From: Gammaproteobacteria bacterium
GTDB taxonomy: Bacteria; Pseudomonadota; Gammaproteobacteria; Arenicellales; JAJDZL01
Length of the DNA stretch: 64,000 bases
Reading direction: 5' to 3'
Assembly: GCA_022823625.1 (NCBI GenBank)
Contig: JAJEHQ010000007.1
Location: 1-64,000 of the forward strand
Position numbers and translations under genes: made by a program. Below are positions 55,431 through 64,000 of this stretch, in pieces. Within the stretch, counting starts at the first letter, position 1; every line of letters begins with the position of its first letter. The notes under the pieces were generated by a model. That model saw only the letters and a program-made list of their open reading frames with translations. It made no database searches and was not told the DNA's origin.

Positions 55431-55729
55431 CTAATAAGTTTACTAATATTAAACATCAAAGTCAACTCTTGGTGATTTGCAATTCGAACTTGGAAAGAAC
55501 AACTGGAAACATCAGTGTTTACAAGATAGTGTAAATTTTTAGGCACGGCTGCAGTCGCGGTAGAAACGCATGTCGCCACACCCACTGATTGGGTAAGTTG
55601 GTTCAGACTGGCGCTGGAAGGGAAGATGGGTGGCCATACTACACAGCGCACACATCAATAGATACGGTCACCGCAGTCGACAAACCTGCCTATTCAGAAT
55701 TGCCTCATTGGAGTTCGGTTTCGCTATGA

Positions 55730-55804
55730 TGGTGGGCGCACCTGGGATTGAACCAGGGACCTCTTGCATGTCAAGCAAGTGCTCTCCCCCTGAGCTATGC
55801 GCCC
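55730..55804 (-). tRNA. tRNA-Val(GAC)
   Basis: A 75-nt cloverleaf with encoded CCA on the minus strand. The acceptor stem is GGGCGCA/TGCGCCC, anticodon loop TTGACAT gives GAC, and the T-loop is GGTTCAATCCC. It stands alone between the toxin-antitoxin pair and uvrB. Confidence 0.96.
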
Positions 55805-56038
55805 GCAAATCGAATTCGCTCTCAATCGGGAGAAAAATATAACACAATCAAATGGGAATTTGCGTCGATTAATCGAGACACTGCTACGTCAAAAAACTGA
55901 ACCAGTTCTGGTGTCTAAGTCGGTTACAAGTCAGATTCGTTCGGCATTGCACCGCATTCGAAATACTTAAACAAGTCACACTCAAGACCACTATGAATGC
56001 TAATTGAAAGTAGCCGTTAATCACTAATTTCACCCAAT

Positions 56039-58069
56039 TTACGATGCAGATAGAAATACCATCTCTTTCAGTTCCTTGATCTGGTCCCGCGTTCGGGCTG
56101 CCTGTTCGAATTCGAGATTAGCCGCGTACTTTTGCATTTGCCGCTCTAACTTCTTAAGTTCTCGTGCAACCTGCCCCTGATTTTGTAAGTCGATTTCGAC
56201 TGACAAACTTTCCGTTTCCTCAAATGAATCACGAGTTCGACCACCCTTTCGTCTTCTCTGATTTCCTCTTGCCTGGACACCATCAATAATGTCCTTGACT
56301 TCTTTCTCGATGGTTTCTGGAGATATACCATGAACCTCATTGTGGTGCAATTGCTTATCTCGGCGTCTATTGGTTTCGTCAATCGCGCTTCGCATGGATC
56401 TTGTAACTTCATCCGCATACAGAATGGCTCTACCATTGACATTTCTCGCAGTGCGCCCGATCGTCTGAATCAAAGAGCTTGATGAACGTAAAAATCCCTC
56501 CTTGTCTGCATCCAAAATCGCAACCAGCGAGACTTCAGGAATATCCAGTCCCTCGCGCAATAGATTGATACCCACTAGAACATCGAACACACCGGCGCGC
56601 AAGTCGCGAATGATTTCAACGCGTTCGACTGTATCAATATCAGAATGAAGATATCGAACTCTTACTGAGTGCTCACTCAAGTAATCTGTCAAGTCCTCCG
56701 CCATACGTTTGGTTAGCGTCGTAACCAGTACCCGTTCACTGATCAACGCCCTTTTCTGAATTTCAGACAAAAGATCGTCAACCTGAGTGTGAGCTGGGCG
56801 AATTTCGATGATCGGGTCCACGAGTCCGGTTGGACGAACAACCTGGTCAACAAACACAGGAGTTTTTTCCTGTTCATAGGGGCCTGGAGTTGCGGACATG
56901 AATATCAATTGCCTGACCCGTCGCTCGAACTCCTCAAACTGTAGCGGGCGATTGTCCATAGCAGAAGGAAGTCGAAAACCAAATTCAACCAAAGTTTCTT
57001 TACGCGATCGGTCGCCTCGATACATCGCTCGCAACTGAGGAATTGTCACGTGACTTTCATCAATAAACACCAACGATCCCTCAGGCAAGTAATCAATCAA
57101 TGTATCGGGTGCCTCCCCTGTATTTCGTTCCGACAAGTGCAGTGAATAATTTTCGATTCCAGCACAGTATCCAAGTTCCTTGATCATCTCAATGTCATAG
57201 TGTGTTCTCTGGGCTAGTCTTTGAGCCTCAACTAACTTATTTAAATTGGCCAACTCCTGAAGTCGTTGTTTAAGTTCCAGTTCTATACGACTGATAGCCT
57301 TGTCAAGTGTCTCTCGGGCAGTCACATAGTGAGTCTTAGGAAATACAGTGTAGCGAACAACCGAATTGAGCAATTCACCAGTCAAAGGATCGAACAGTGA
57401 CAGTCGTTCAATTTCATCACCGAATAGCTCCACACGAACCGCTGCTTTTGCTGAATCTGCCGGATAAATATCGATTACATCACCCCGCACACGGAAAGTT
57501 CCACGCCTTAAATCTGTGTCATTTCGGTTGTACTGCAATTCGGCCAACTGCCGGAGAATGGTACGCTGATCAACGATTGCACCAACCCTCAGGTGAAGAA
57601 TCATTTTGTTGTATTCATTTGGACTGCCTAGCCCGTAAATGGCTGAAACAGTGCCAACGATGATCGTATCGTTTCTGAGCAGTAGTGCATTGGTTGCAGA
57701 AAGCCGCATCTGGTCAATGTGATCGTTGATCGAAGCATCCTTTTCGATGTATGTATCTGAACTCGGTACATAAGCCTCTGGCTGATAGTAGTCGTAATAT
57801 GAAACGAAATACTCAACCGCGTTGCTCGGAAAGAAGTCGCGCAACTCTGAATAAAGCTGCGCAGCAAGAGTCTTGTTGTGAGCCAGCACCAAAGTCGGCC
57901 GTCGGGTGGAAGCAATCACGTTGGCCATTGTAAAGGTCTTACCGGTGCCTGTTGCACCGAGCAGGGTTTGGTAACGCTTACCTGCCTCAACGCCTTCAAC
58001 TATTTTTCGGATAGCTTCCGGTTGATCACCTGCTGGTTGATAATCCGATACTAGATTAAATTCTCTCAT
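56039..58069 (-). CDS. uvrB: Excinuclease ABC subunit B
   Basis: The damage-verifying helicase of nucleotide excision repair. From ATG 58069 it has 676 residues, close to the E. coli length; the longer frame from GTG 58102 lacks homology at its start. Visible are the Walker [17 protein letters not shown] near 33-48, the beta-hairpin [21 protein letters not shown] near 90-110, helicase motif [21 protein letters not shown], and the C-terminal UVR motif [15 protein letters not shown] that meets UvrC. No clear LexA box was found in the 394-bp upstream gap. Confidence 0.96.
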   Translation of the reverse strand: MREFNLVSDYQPAGDQPEAIRKIVEGVEAGKRYQTLLGATGTGKTFTMANVIASTRRPTLVLAHNKTLAAQLYSELRDFFPSNAVEYFVSYYDYYQPEAYVPSSDTYIEKDASINDHIDQMRLSATNALLLRNDTIIVGTVSAIYGLGSPNEYNKMILHLRVGAIVDQRTILRQLAELQYNRNDTDLRRGTFRVRGDVIDIYPADSAKAAVRVELFGDEIERLSLFDPLTGELLNSVVRYTVFPKTHYVTARETLDKAISRIELELKQRLQELANLNKLVEAQRLAQRTHYDIEMIKELGYCAGIENYSLHLSERNTGEAPDTLIDYLPEGSLVFIDESHVTIPQLRAMYRGDRSRKETLVEFGFRLPSAMDNRPLQFEEFERRVRQLIFMSATPGPYEQEKTPVFVDQVVRPTGLVDPIIEIRPAHTQVDDLLSEIQKRALISERVLVTTLTKRMAEDLTDYLSEHSVRVRYLHSDIDTVERVEIIRDLRAGVFDVLVGINLLREGLDIPEVSLVAILDADKEGFLRSSSSLIQTIGRTARNVNGRAILYADEVTRSMRSAIDETNRRRDKQLHHNEVHGISPETIEKEVKDIIDGVQARGNQRRRKGGRTRDSFEETESLSVEIDLQNQGQVARELKKLERQMQKYAANLEFEQAARTRDQIKELKEMVFLSAS

Positions 58070-58535
58070 TTTGGTATTGATTGGTCGATATTCCCTGAAC
58101 ACAAAGCATACGAAAAACGGAAGCAGACCTGGTGTGAACTTAATACGATATCACTCAGAAAGAAGCATATTTTGTAGTTAACCGGTCCAGAAATCAAACA
58201 CAATTTCATCTGATCGACGTCTGCTCCAAGATTGGGCAAATTCCAAGTGTCTAGAAAGCAGTCCAACTATGTATCCGCTCATCGAAGCAGATTTACTGAA
58301 ATAATGTTAAACCATAGAATAACCTTATAAATCTTTGTAATCATACATCATATTTCGTTAGAATTAAGTCAGCAAAGCGACTTAACCGCTTCTTGCAGAT
58401 GAAGTTGCATCGCTAAGAATGAACTCAAGACTGTATATGATTCCAACTTTTTACAGTTGAAGATTCAACACTGCAAAATACAGTTGAGTTATACTTTTGA
58501 AACCCACTTACCAGCATCACGAGGCAGTTAATTTA

Positions 58536-59726
58536 GTGAGTTCAACACGTTTATCTTCACGCGTCAATGCGATAAAACCTTCAGCAACGATCGCGGTATC
58601 GACACTCGCACGCGAACTGCGGGCAGCTGGCCGAGATGTCATTGGTCTAGGTGCCGGTGAACCTGATTTCGATACCCCTGAAAATATCAAACAGGCGGCA
58701 ATCGAAGCAATGAACAAAGGCATGACAAAGTACACGCCTGCTGATGGTACGCCTGAATTGAAGTCTGCCATTGTTGATAAGTTTCAACGTGAAAATAACT
58801 TAAGCTACACACCTCAGAATATTGTCGTCTCAACTGGTGCAAAGCAAAGCCTGGTCAACTCTTTAACAGCTTTAATTGATGAAGGTGACGAAGTTCTGAT
58901 TGTCGCACCCTACTGGGTATCGTACCCTGATATGACACTACTTTGTGGTGGCAAGCCAGTAATTCTCGATACCAGCATCGAACAGGGCTTCAAACTACAT
59001 CCCGATCAGTTGCGACAGGCAATTAACAAACGAACCCGGCTGTTGATACTCAACTCTCCAAGCAATCCAACCGGTGTTTCTTATACAGAGAAAGAATTAC
59101 GAAATTTGACAGAAGTATTGCTTGAACATTCCGAAATTCACGTAGTTACTGATGACATTTACGAACATATTTTGTGGTCTGGAGAGCCCTTCTGCAATAT
59201 TGTCAACGCCTGTCCGGAACTGAAAGACCGAACGATTGTGGTGAATGGTGTCTCGAAGGCTTATGCGATGACCGGTTGGCGTATTGGTTTCGCGGCAGCT
59301 AGCGAGCAGTTGTCTGCAGCCATGCGAAAAATCCAATCTCAGACAACCTCAAATCCAAACTCTATTGCACAGGCGGCTGCAGTAGAAGCACTGAATGGAC
59401 CACAGGATTCAATAAAAATGATGAATGAGCACTTCAAAAGTCGTCATGACTTCATTGTCTCCAGTCTGAATGAAATCAAGGGGATGCATTGTCTGGCAGG
59501 TGATGGTGCATTTTACGCCTTTCCTGACTGCCGAGAGATCATTGAATCGACTGACGGTATCAATACTGATGTGGAATTATCACAATTCATTCTGAACGAA
59601 GGGGAAGTTGCTGTAGTGCCTGGCAGTGCATTTGGTGGCAACGGATATATCCGACTATCCTTCGCCACAGGAATGGATACCCTGCAAGAGGCTATGAGGA
59701 GACTAAAGAGGTTATTTGGCACTTAA
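58536..59726 (+). CDS. Pyridoxal-phosphate aspartate aminotransferase (class I)
   Basis: A class I aminotransferase of about 396 residues from the GTG at 58536 (GAGG 11 nt upstream); a longer frame from TTG 58497 is possible. Family blocks are GLGAGEPDFDTPENIK, SPSNPTGVSYTEKEL, the PLP lysine in VNGVSKAYAMTGWRIGF, and the C-terminal arginine in YIRLSFA. It transfers the amino group between aspartate and oxoglutarate. Next to uvrB in divergent orientation, as in Pseudomonas. Confidence 0.9.
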   Translation: MSSTRLSSRVNAIKPSATIAVSTLARELRAAGRDVIGLGAGEPDFDTPENIKQAAIEAMNKGMTKYTPADGTPELKSAIVDKFQRENNLSYTPQNIVVSTGAKQSLVNSLTALIDEGDEVLIVAPYWVSYPDMTLLCGGKPVILDTSIEQGFKLHPDQLRQAINKRTRLLILNSPSNPTGVSYTEKELRNLTEVLLEHSEIHVVTDDIYEHILWSGEPFCNIVNACPELKDRTIVVNGVSKAYAMTGWRIGFAAASEQLSAAMRKIQSQTTSNPNSIAQAAAVEALNGPQDSIKMMNEHFKSRHDFIVSSLNEIKGMHCLAGDGAFYAFPDCREIIESTDGINTDVELSQFILNEGEVAVVPGSAFGGNGYIRLSFATGMDTLQEAMRRLKRLFGT

Positions 59727-59762
59727 TTTCGCTAAATTGCCCAACACCTCATATCCTTTAAT

Positions 59763-59789
59763 ATTCCAGCTGGCTGGAATTATTTATTT
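59763..59789 (+). terminator. Rho-independent terminator of the aminotransferase gene
   Basis: ATTCCAG-CTGG-CTGGAAT forms a 7-bp stem with a tetraloop, followed by a T-rich TATTTATTT. It starts 37 bp after the stop codon. Confidence 0.7.
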
Positions 59790-59829
59790 GAAATTCAAAC
59801 TTAAATTCTTAATGAGGAACTATTGAACG

Positions 59830-60780
59830 ATGTTTGACCCAGAGTGGAGCGATGACGCAATTGTTGACTATCTTCGTAAGTTGAATTGCTGGTCAGGGGG
59901 CATTGAAGTTGAACCGCTTTTTGGCGGTCTTTGTAATCGAAGCTTTGTCGTGACAGACAGTAATAGTCGCGCAGTCGCTCGAATCGGCACCGATATCCTT
60001 GTGCACGGAATCATTCAAACCTCCGTTCGAGCTTCCATGATAGCAGCCGCAGATATTGGAGTCAGCCCTCAGATTCGTCACTCTGAACCGGGACTTGCTA
60101 TTGTTGAATTCATACCAGGCGGTTGTCTAAGAATGGAAGACATGGAGGCTCACCTAAAAAATTTGGAAAACATCGTCGAATTGCTAAAACAACTTCATCA
60201 GGGGTCAAGTCAAGTTCGTGGCTCCCTCACCTATTTTTGGCCATTTCAGGTCATACGCAACTACGTAGACGTTGGACAGAAAAAGGGGTCTCGCTTGGTG
60301 GATGTTCTACCAGAGATCATTCGAATCAATAATTTGATTGAATCAACAGTCGAACCTTACACACCCGTGTTCACCCATAACGACACTGTGCCACAGAATT
60401 TCATGTTTGATGACGAAAATAAAATTTGGCTGATCGACTGGGATTACGGTGGCTACGGGCACCCAATGTTTGACTTGGTGGGCGTCAGCTGTAATGCTGA
60501 TATGAGTGAAGAATCCGAGGCCGAGTTGTTTGAAATGTACTGCGGAACGGTTGATGATGCAACGCACCGGCAGTTGACTGCCTTTAAACTAGCACTGAAT
60601 CTTCGCGAGTATATGTGGGGAATGGTACAGGAAGTAACATCAGATCTTGACAGCGATAACGTCGCTGCATCAATGACTGACCTTTATCCAGACCAGGAAC
60701 CTGGTTATGTGGGCTATACCAACATGAACCGCACCCGCTTCGAATCGAATTGGGAGCGGTACCGGGAAATGTTCGAATAA
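59830..60780 (+). CDS. Choline kinase/APH-family phosphotransferase
   Basis: A 316-residue kinase of the choline/ethanolamine and aminoglycoside phosphotransferase fold. Brenner's motif is FTHNDTVPQNFMFDD near 183-197 (catalytic Asp, Asn), followed by the metal-binding IDWDYGGYG near 203-211. A Gly-rich N-lobe (FGGLCNRSF) resembles LicA-type choline kinases. The glycine-betaine/choline-type ABC transporter genes that follow support a choline substrate, but other small amino alcohols are possible. Confidence 0.78.
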   Translation: MFDPEWSDDAIVDYLRKLNCWSGGIEVEPLFGGLCNRSFVVTDSNSRAVARIGTDILVHGIIQTSVRASMIAAADIGVSPQIRHSEPGLAIVEFIPGGCLRMEDMEAHLKNLENIVELLKQLHQGSSQVRGSLTYFWPFQVIRNYVDVGQKKGSRLVDVLPEIIRINNLIESTVEPYTPVFTHNDTVPQNFMFDDENKIWLIDWDYGGYGHPMFDLVGVSCNADMSEESEAELFEMYCGTVDDATHRQLTAFKLALNLREYMWGMVQEVTSDLDSDNVAASMTDLYPDQEPGYVGYTNMNRTRFESNWERYREMFE

Positions 60781-60855
60781 TCATTGTTAGAAATAATTTG
60801 TAAGTTTTGGCATTAATTGGATAATGTGAACAGAGCAAATGAAGTTAGCTTGAAG

Positions 60856-60884
60856 TTGACAGGGAGTCATTTCATAGCTAAATT
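60856..60884 (+). promoter_or_regulatory. Candidate promoter P1 upstream of the binding-protein gene
   Basis: TTGACA (60856-60861), a 17-bp spacer, then TAAATT (60879-60884), 160 bp before the binding-protein start. The -35 is perfect, the -10 fair. Confidence 0.45.
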
Positions 60885-60971
60885 GCTATATTCTTCCAAA
60901 TTCGGCTAGATAAAGATTTCTGAAACTGCATGATCGATTCTCAAGTTAGTTCTTTTTCATCGAAAAATAGA

Positions 60972-61001
60972 TTGACAGAAAATTGTCATGCTGAATTTAA
61001 T
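60972..61001 (+). promoter_or_regulatory. Candidate promoter P2 with operator-like palindrome
   Basis: TTGACA (60972-60977), 18-bp spacer, TTTAAT (60996-61001), 43 bp before the binding-protein start. The -35 is part of an inverted repeat TGACA-N6-TGTCA (60973-60988) that reaches into the spacer, the right place for a repressor to block the polymerase. Confidence 0.5.
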
Positions 61002-61043
61002 TTTTGATTGTTTTGCTTGTAGAACAAATTGGAGGTATTTGAA

Positions 61044-61994
61044 ATGAGAAGATTACTACAAAGCGCAATTCTCGCAGGCACGGTTGCATTATTTACCTAT
61101 GCTCCCATTGCATCTGCAGAGGTCGAGTCTACTGACCCGATCAAAATCACCTGGCACGATTGGACTGGCCAGTTCATTACTGCAACGCTGGTTGGAGAAA
61201 TGTTGAAGTCAATGGGATACAACGTTGAGTTTGTACCCGCTGACTACATTGCCCAATTTGTCGGATTGGAGTCCGGTGATTTGCACGTTGCCGTAGAAAT
61301 TTGGGAAACAACAGGAAAGGATGCACTTGAGGCATCACTGGCCACCGGTAACACCGTCGATCTCGGAGAAACGGGAATGGACGCGATTGAAGAATGGTGG
61401 TATCCGCTGTACATGAAAGAAAAGTGCCCAGGACTACCGGACTGGACAGCACTTAACGACTGCGCTGAAGCGTTCTCCACCCCTGAGACTCATCCGAAAG
61501 GACGTTATCTCGGCGGCCCGGTTACATGGAGCGGCTACGATGATGAACGAGCCGAATCTTTAGGTTTGAACTACGAAGTCGTACATGCTGGAACTGACGC
61601 AGCGCTGTTCGGTGAAATTGAATCCGCTTATCAGCGTCAGGCCCCTATCCTGGCATGGGTCTATGCACCACACTGGGCACCTGCTAAATATGAAGGTGAG
61701 TGGGTCGAATTTCCTAGATATACGGATGAATGCTACAACGACCCTGCTTGGGGCAGTAATCCAGATATGGCTTATGACTGCGGAAAACCCAGAGGTTGGA
61801 TTAAAGCAGTTGGCTGGGCTGGTGGTGAAGATAAATGGCCGAAAGCCTATCAGGCCATTCGCAACTTCACAATTGATAATGCCACAATGGCTGCATTGAT
61901 CATCAAGGTTGATCTTGAAGGACAGTCCGTTGAAGATGTTGTTGCAGAATGGTTGGCTGAGAATGAATCGACCTGGAAAGCCTGGACAATGTAA
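61044..61994 (+). CDS. Glycine betaine/choline-type ABC transporter substrate-binding protein
   Basis: A periplasmic OpuAC/ProX-type receptor of 316 residues from ATG 61044, which has GGAGG 9 nt upstream (the apparent TTG start at 61029 overlaps this site). A signal peptide (MRRLLQSAILAGTVALFTYA, then cleavage after ASA near 25) is clear. The mature protein is rich in Trp, with ITWHDWTGQFITA, EWWYPLYM, WVYAPHWAP and GWIKAVGWAGGEDKWP giving an aromatic-box pattern for quaternary ammonium ligands. It precedes the ATPase and permease genes. Confidence 0.85.
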   Translation: MRRLLQSAILAGTVALFTYAPIASAEVESTDPIKITWHDWTGQFITATLVGEMLKSMGYNVEFVPADYIAQFVGLESGDLHVAVEIWETTGKDALEASLATGNTVDLGETGMDAIEEWWYPLYMKEKCPGLPDWTALNDCAEAFSTPETHPKGRYLGGPVTWSGYDDERAESLGLNYEVVHAGTDAALFGEIESAYQRQAPILAWVYAPHWAPAKYEGEWVEFPRYTDECYNDPAWGSNPDMAYDCGKPRGWIKAVGWAGGEDKWPKAYQAIRNFTIDNATMAALIIKVDLEGQSVEDVVAEWLAENESTWKAWTM

Positions 61995-62031
61995 TCGGGT
62001 ATATTTGGTTCAAGTAGATTGATTCTTTGAG

Positions 62032-62070
62032 CGCGCCGGTGTCTGAAGCAGACACTGGCGCGTTTTGTTT
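62032..62070 (+). terminator. Strong terminator between binding protein and ATPase genes
   Basis: A 14-bp stem (CGCGCCGGTGTCTG with CAGACACTGGCGCG, a single G-T pair, loop AAG) is followed by TTTTGTTT. It lies 38 bp after the binding-protein stop and 30 bp before the ATPase gene, so it should end most transcripts and leave the binding protein in excess over the membrane parts. Confidence 0.85.
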
Positions 62071-62099
62071 ATATCGCCTGAAAAAACAATTGATTTCTA

Positions 62100-63125
62100 A
62101 TGGACTCCAAACCTGATCCCATACTTTCCTGCTCTGAGGTGTGGAAATTGTTTGGCAGGAATGCTCAGCAATTCCTGAAAGAGAACAATAACGTCACCGA
62201 CGACATGCTGTCGGAAAATGGACTGATTGGTGCCGTTCGAGATGCAAGTATCGAAGTCGACGAGGGCGAGATATTTATCATCATGGGATTGTCGGGGTCT
62301 GGTAAATCAACCCTACTCCGCTGTCTCGCACGCTTGATCGAACCAACTTCTGGTCAAGTGATGTTTGAAGGCGAGAATCTGCTCAATCATTCTGAAAAAC
62401 AGATGATTCAAATTCGCCGACACAAGATGGGAATGGTGTTTCAACATTTTGCGCTGATGCCGCATTTAACCGTATTGGGCAATGTCGCATTTCCGTTGGA
62501 AGTTCAGGGTATCGACCGGTCTGAACGCGAAAATCGTGCGCTGGAGGTTATTGAACTCGTCGGCCTGCAGGGCCGGGAATCATACTACCCTCGGGAGCTG
62601 TCCGGCGGCCAACAACAGCGTGTCGGAATTGCCCGTTCGCTATCCGTAGAACCCAAAATCTGGTTTCTAGACGAACCCTTTTCTGCCCTTGATCCACTTA
62701 TTCGTCGAGAAATGCAAGATGAATTCTTGAGAATTCAGTCAGTGCTGAACAAGACAATTGTGTTTATCACTCATGACTTCAATGAAGCTGTAAGACTGGC
62801 AGACCGTATCGCCATCATGAAAGATGGTGCAATCATTCAAATCGGTACACCAGAAGAACTGGTGATCAATCCAGCCGACGATTACGTTGAGGAATTTACC
62901 AATGATCTGTCTAGGGCGAAGGTACTGTCTGCTAAAACTGTGATGTCTGAACCTGAACCAGACGCACAAGTTGGTGGCAGGGTTTCCAGTTCAGCCAAAA
63001 TTCAGGACCTGGCAGAAGAACTGATTAAATCCGAATTACCCTTCCATGTTGTCGACAAGAATGACAACGTCATTGGGAAACTGACGCGTGACGCAGTCGT
63101 TGATGTACTGGTTAAGCAACCGTAG
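62100..63125 (+). CDS. Glycine betaine/proline ABC transporter ATP-binding protein
   Basis: A ProV/OpuAA-type ATPase of 341 residues. Walker A is GLSGSGKST at 63-71, the signature is LSGGQQQRVGIARSL near 165-179, Walker B is WFLDEPFSALDP, and the H-loop is VFITHDFNEA. The C-terminal extension (about 280-341) is a short regulatory segment, too short for a full CBS pair. It drives uptake with the preceding binding protein and following permease. The C-terminal residue of the H-loop region and the length match the family. Confidence 0.9.
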   Translation: MDSKPDPILSCSEVWKLFGRNAQQFLKENNNVTDDMLSENGLIGAVRDASIEVDEGEIFIIMGLSGSGKSTLLRCLARLIEPTSGQVMFEGENLLNHSEKQMIQIRRHKMGMVFQHFALMPHLTVLGNVAFPLEVQGIDRSERENRALEVIELVGLQGRESYYPRELSGGQQQRVGIARSLSVEPKIWFLDEPFSALDPLIRREMQDEFLRIQSVLNKTIVFITHDFNEAVRLADRIAIMKDGAIIQIGTPEELVINPADDYVEEFTNDLSRAKVLSAKTVMSEPEPDAQVGGRVSSSAKIQDLAEELIKSELPFHVVDKNDNVIGKLTRDAVVDVLVKQP

Positions 63126-63146
63126 TCAACGTATTGACTGACTGAC

Positions 63147-64000
63147 ATGAACTCAACTGTCGGCCTGTCATCTCGACACAAATTTGCATATACATGGCCA
63201 CTTGCCTGGGGAGTGGCATTCGCAGTGGTCGCATTCATCTGGATAGGTGGCGATCTGTGGCAGTGGGCAGTCAAAGCACCCAAGGAATTAACCTGGAAAG
63301 TTGAAGCGCTGGGCAGTTGCACTAGTGTGCGATTATGCGTTACGGGTTTTTTCAAGTTCATGGTTAGCAATGAAGCCTATATATTCCCCTGGACATTTAA
63401 AGAATTTACCCGCTTTGTTGCAGCGTGTATTGAATTCCCCTACCAGATCATCCGTTCGTTTCTTGCATCCGGTTTTACGATTCCACTGAGCGGCGGCGAA
63501 TCTTGGCAGTCACCGCCTATTTCATGGCTCGGACTTACTGTTGTGCTGACTGCAGTGGCCTATCGTTTGAGGGACTGGAAGCTGGCTCTCATGGTTTTTC
63601 TATGCGTCGCTTACCTTGCTGTCTTTGGAAATTGGGAAAGCGCCGCTATCACATTGTCCTCGATTGCAGTCGCTGTACCAATTGGAATCGTATTTGGTGC
63701 GCTGATCGGAATTCTCGGTTATCGCTATGAAAAGTTCGAACGGGCGATTACGCCGATATTGGACCTGATGCAAACTGTTCCCATATTTGCCTACCTGGTT
63801 CCGGTGTTGTTTCTTTTTGGATTTGGACCGGTTTCAGCAGTTGCTGCCACGGTTATTTATGCCATGCCACCCATGGTTCGCATCACCATGCTGGCACTTA
63901 AGACGGTACCGTTAGAAATCAAGGAATTTGGCAAGATGGTCGGGTGCACCAAACGTCAAATGACCTGGCGCGTTTTGATTCCTGCTGCCGCACCTGGACT
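63147..64000 (+). CDS. Glycine betaine/proline ABC transporter permease (cut by window end)
   Basis: The frame from ATG 63147 is open to the end of the window (284 codons), so the gene is partial. It begins MNSTVGLSSRHKFAYTWPLA and shows several hydrophobic segments (AVVAFIWIGG, LMVFLCVAYLAVF, AVAVPIGIVFGALIGILG, FAYLVPVLFLFGFG) and a ProW-type EAA region at the right end (KEFGKMVGCTKRQMTWRVLIPAAAPG). It starts 21 bp after the ATPase gene. A long loop between the first and second helices is unlike shorter ProW homologues. A second permease or catabolic genes may follow outside. Confidence 0.85.
   Translation, partial: MNSTVGLSSRHKFAYTWPLAWGVAFAVVAFIWIGGDLWQWAVKAPKELTWKVEALGSCTSVRLCVTGFFKFMVSNEAYIFPWTFKEFTRFVAACIEFPYQIIRSFLASGFTIPLSGGESWQSPPISWLGLTVVLTAVAYRLRDWKLALMVFLCVAYLAVFGNWESAAITLSSIAVAVPIGIVFGALIGILGYRYEKFERAITPILDLMQTVPIFAYLVPVLFLFGFGPVSAVAATVIYAMPPMVRITMLALKTVPLEIKEFGKMVGCTKRQMTWRVLIPAAAPG

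Noticed and set aside
55431-55729. Possible gene in the gap before tRNA-Val
   Set aside because: Only short frames without start signals; I see nothing else in this 299-bp gap.
58103-58535. LexA/SOS box upstream of uvrB
   Set aside because: Only partial CTGT or ACAG halves were found; none has the CTGT-N8-ACAG spacing.

Overview
The window is a 64-kb piece of a proteobacterial chromosome, AT-rich in its intergenic DNA. Conserved gene order points to a gammaproteobacterium: uvrC-pgsA-tRNA(Gly-Cys-Leu); rpmF-plsX-fabH-fabG-acpP-fabF-mltG-tmk-holB-tatD; rluC divergent from rne; thrS-infC-rpmI-rplT-pheS-pheT-ihfA-merR-tRNA-Pro; uvrB divergent from an aspartate aminotransferase. Glycine-betaine transport, probable organosulfonate (DHPS/sulfolactate) catabolism and formate dehydrogenase accessory genes suggest a marine heterotroph or facultative chemolithotroph. 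I cannot name the genus.

Layout. 0.2-4.2 kb: formate dehydrogenase accessory genes (ferredoxin-like protein, DUF3306, DUF3305, FdhD). 4.2-8 kb: lpxK-kdsB-phosphatase-L,D-transpeptidase-nagZ, a tightly packed envelope operon. 8-11.6 kb: efp, uvrC, pgsA and three tRNA genes. 11.6-12.6 kb: a small gene graveyard (truncated DUF4143 ATPase and an SDR scrap). 12.6-14 kb: a LOG-family protein and a phosphoribosyltransferase. 14-19.7 kb: a six-gene cluster best read as 2,3-dihydroxypropane-1-sulfonate/sulfolactate degradation (SuyA, SuyB, HpsN, SDR, Zn-alcohol dehydrogenase, ComC-like dehydrogenase), giving pyruvate plus sulfite. 19.7-21.2 kb: a methyltransferase-like protein and a bactofilin.

At 21,603-21,630 there is a 28-bp match to the gammaproteobacterial dif site, so this looks like the replication terminus. 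Gene orientation supports it: mostly plus to the left, mostly minus to the right as far as uvrB. Just beyond lie a cupin-like protein and a TcmP/three-Cys-motif pair of unknown function, the pair flanked by imperfect direct repeats.

24.5-58 kb is mainly housekeeping: tatD-holB-tmk-mltG, fatty-acid synthesis (fabD is not in its usual place), maf, a Rieske protein, rluC, rne, an exonuclease, recJ, hom, nlpD-yqaA (rpoS absent from its usual neighbour position), a glycine amidinotransferase, and the translation block from tRNA-Pro to thrS, in which infC seems to start with ACG. Two toxin-antitoxin loci lie at 52-55.5 kb. One has an intact FitA antitoxin beside a FitB/VapC toxin destroyed by stops and frameshifts; the other is an intact HigBA/RelE-like pair. 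58.5-64 kb: an aminotransferase, a choline-kinase-like protein and a glycine-betaine/choline-type ABC transporter cut by the window end, with a strong terminator between its binding-protein and ATPase genes.
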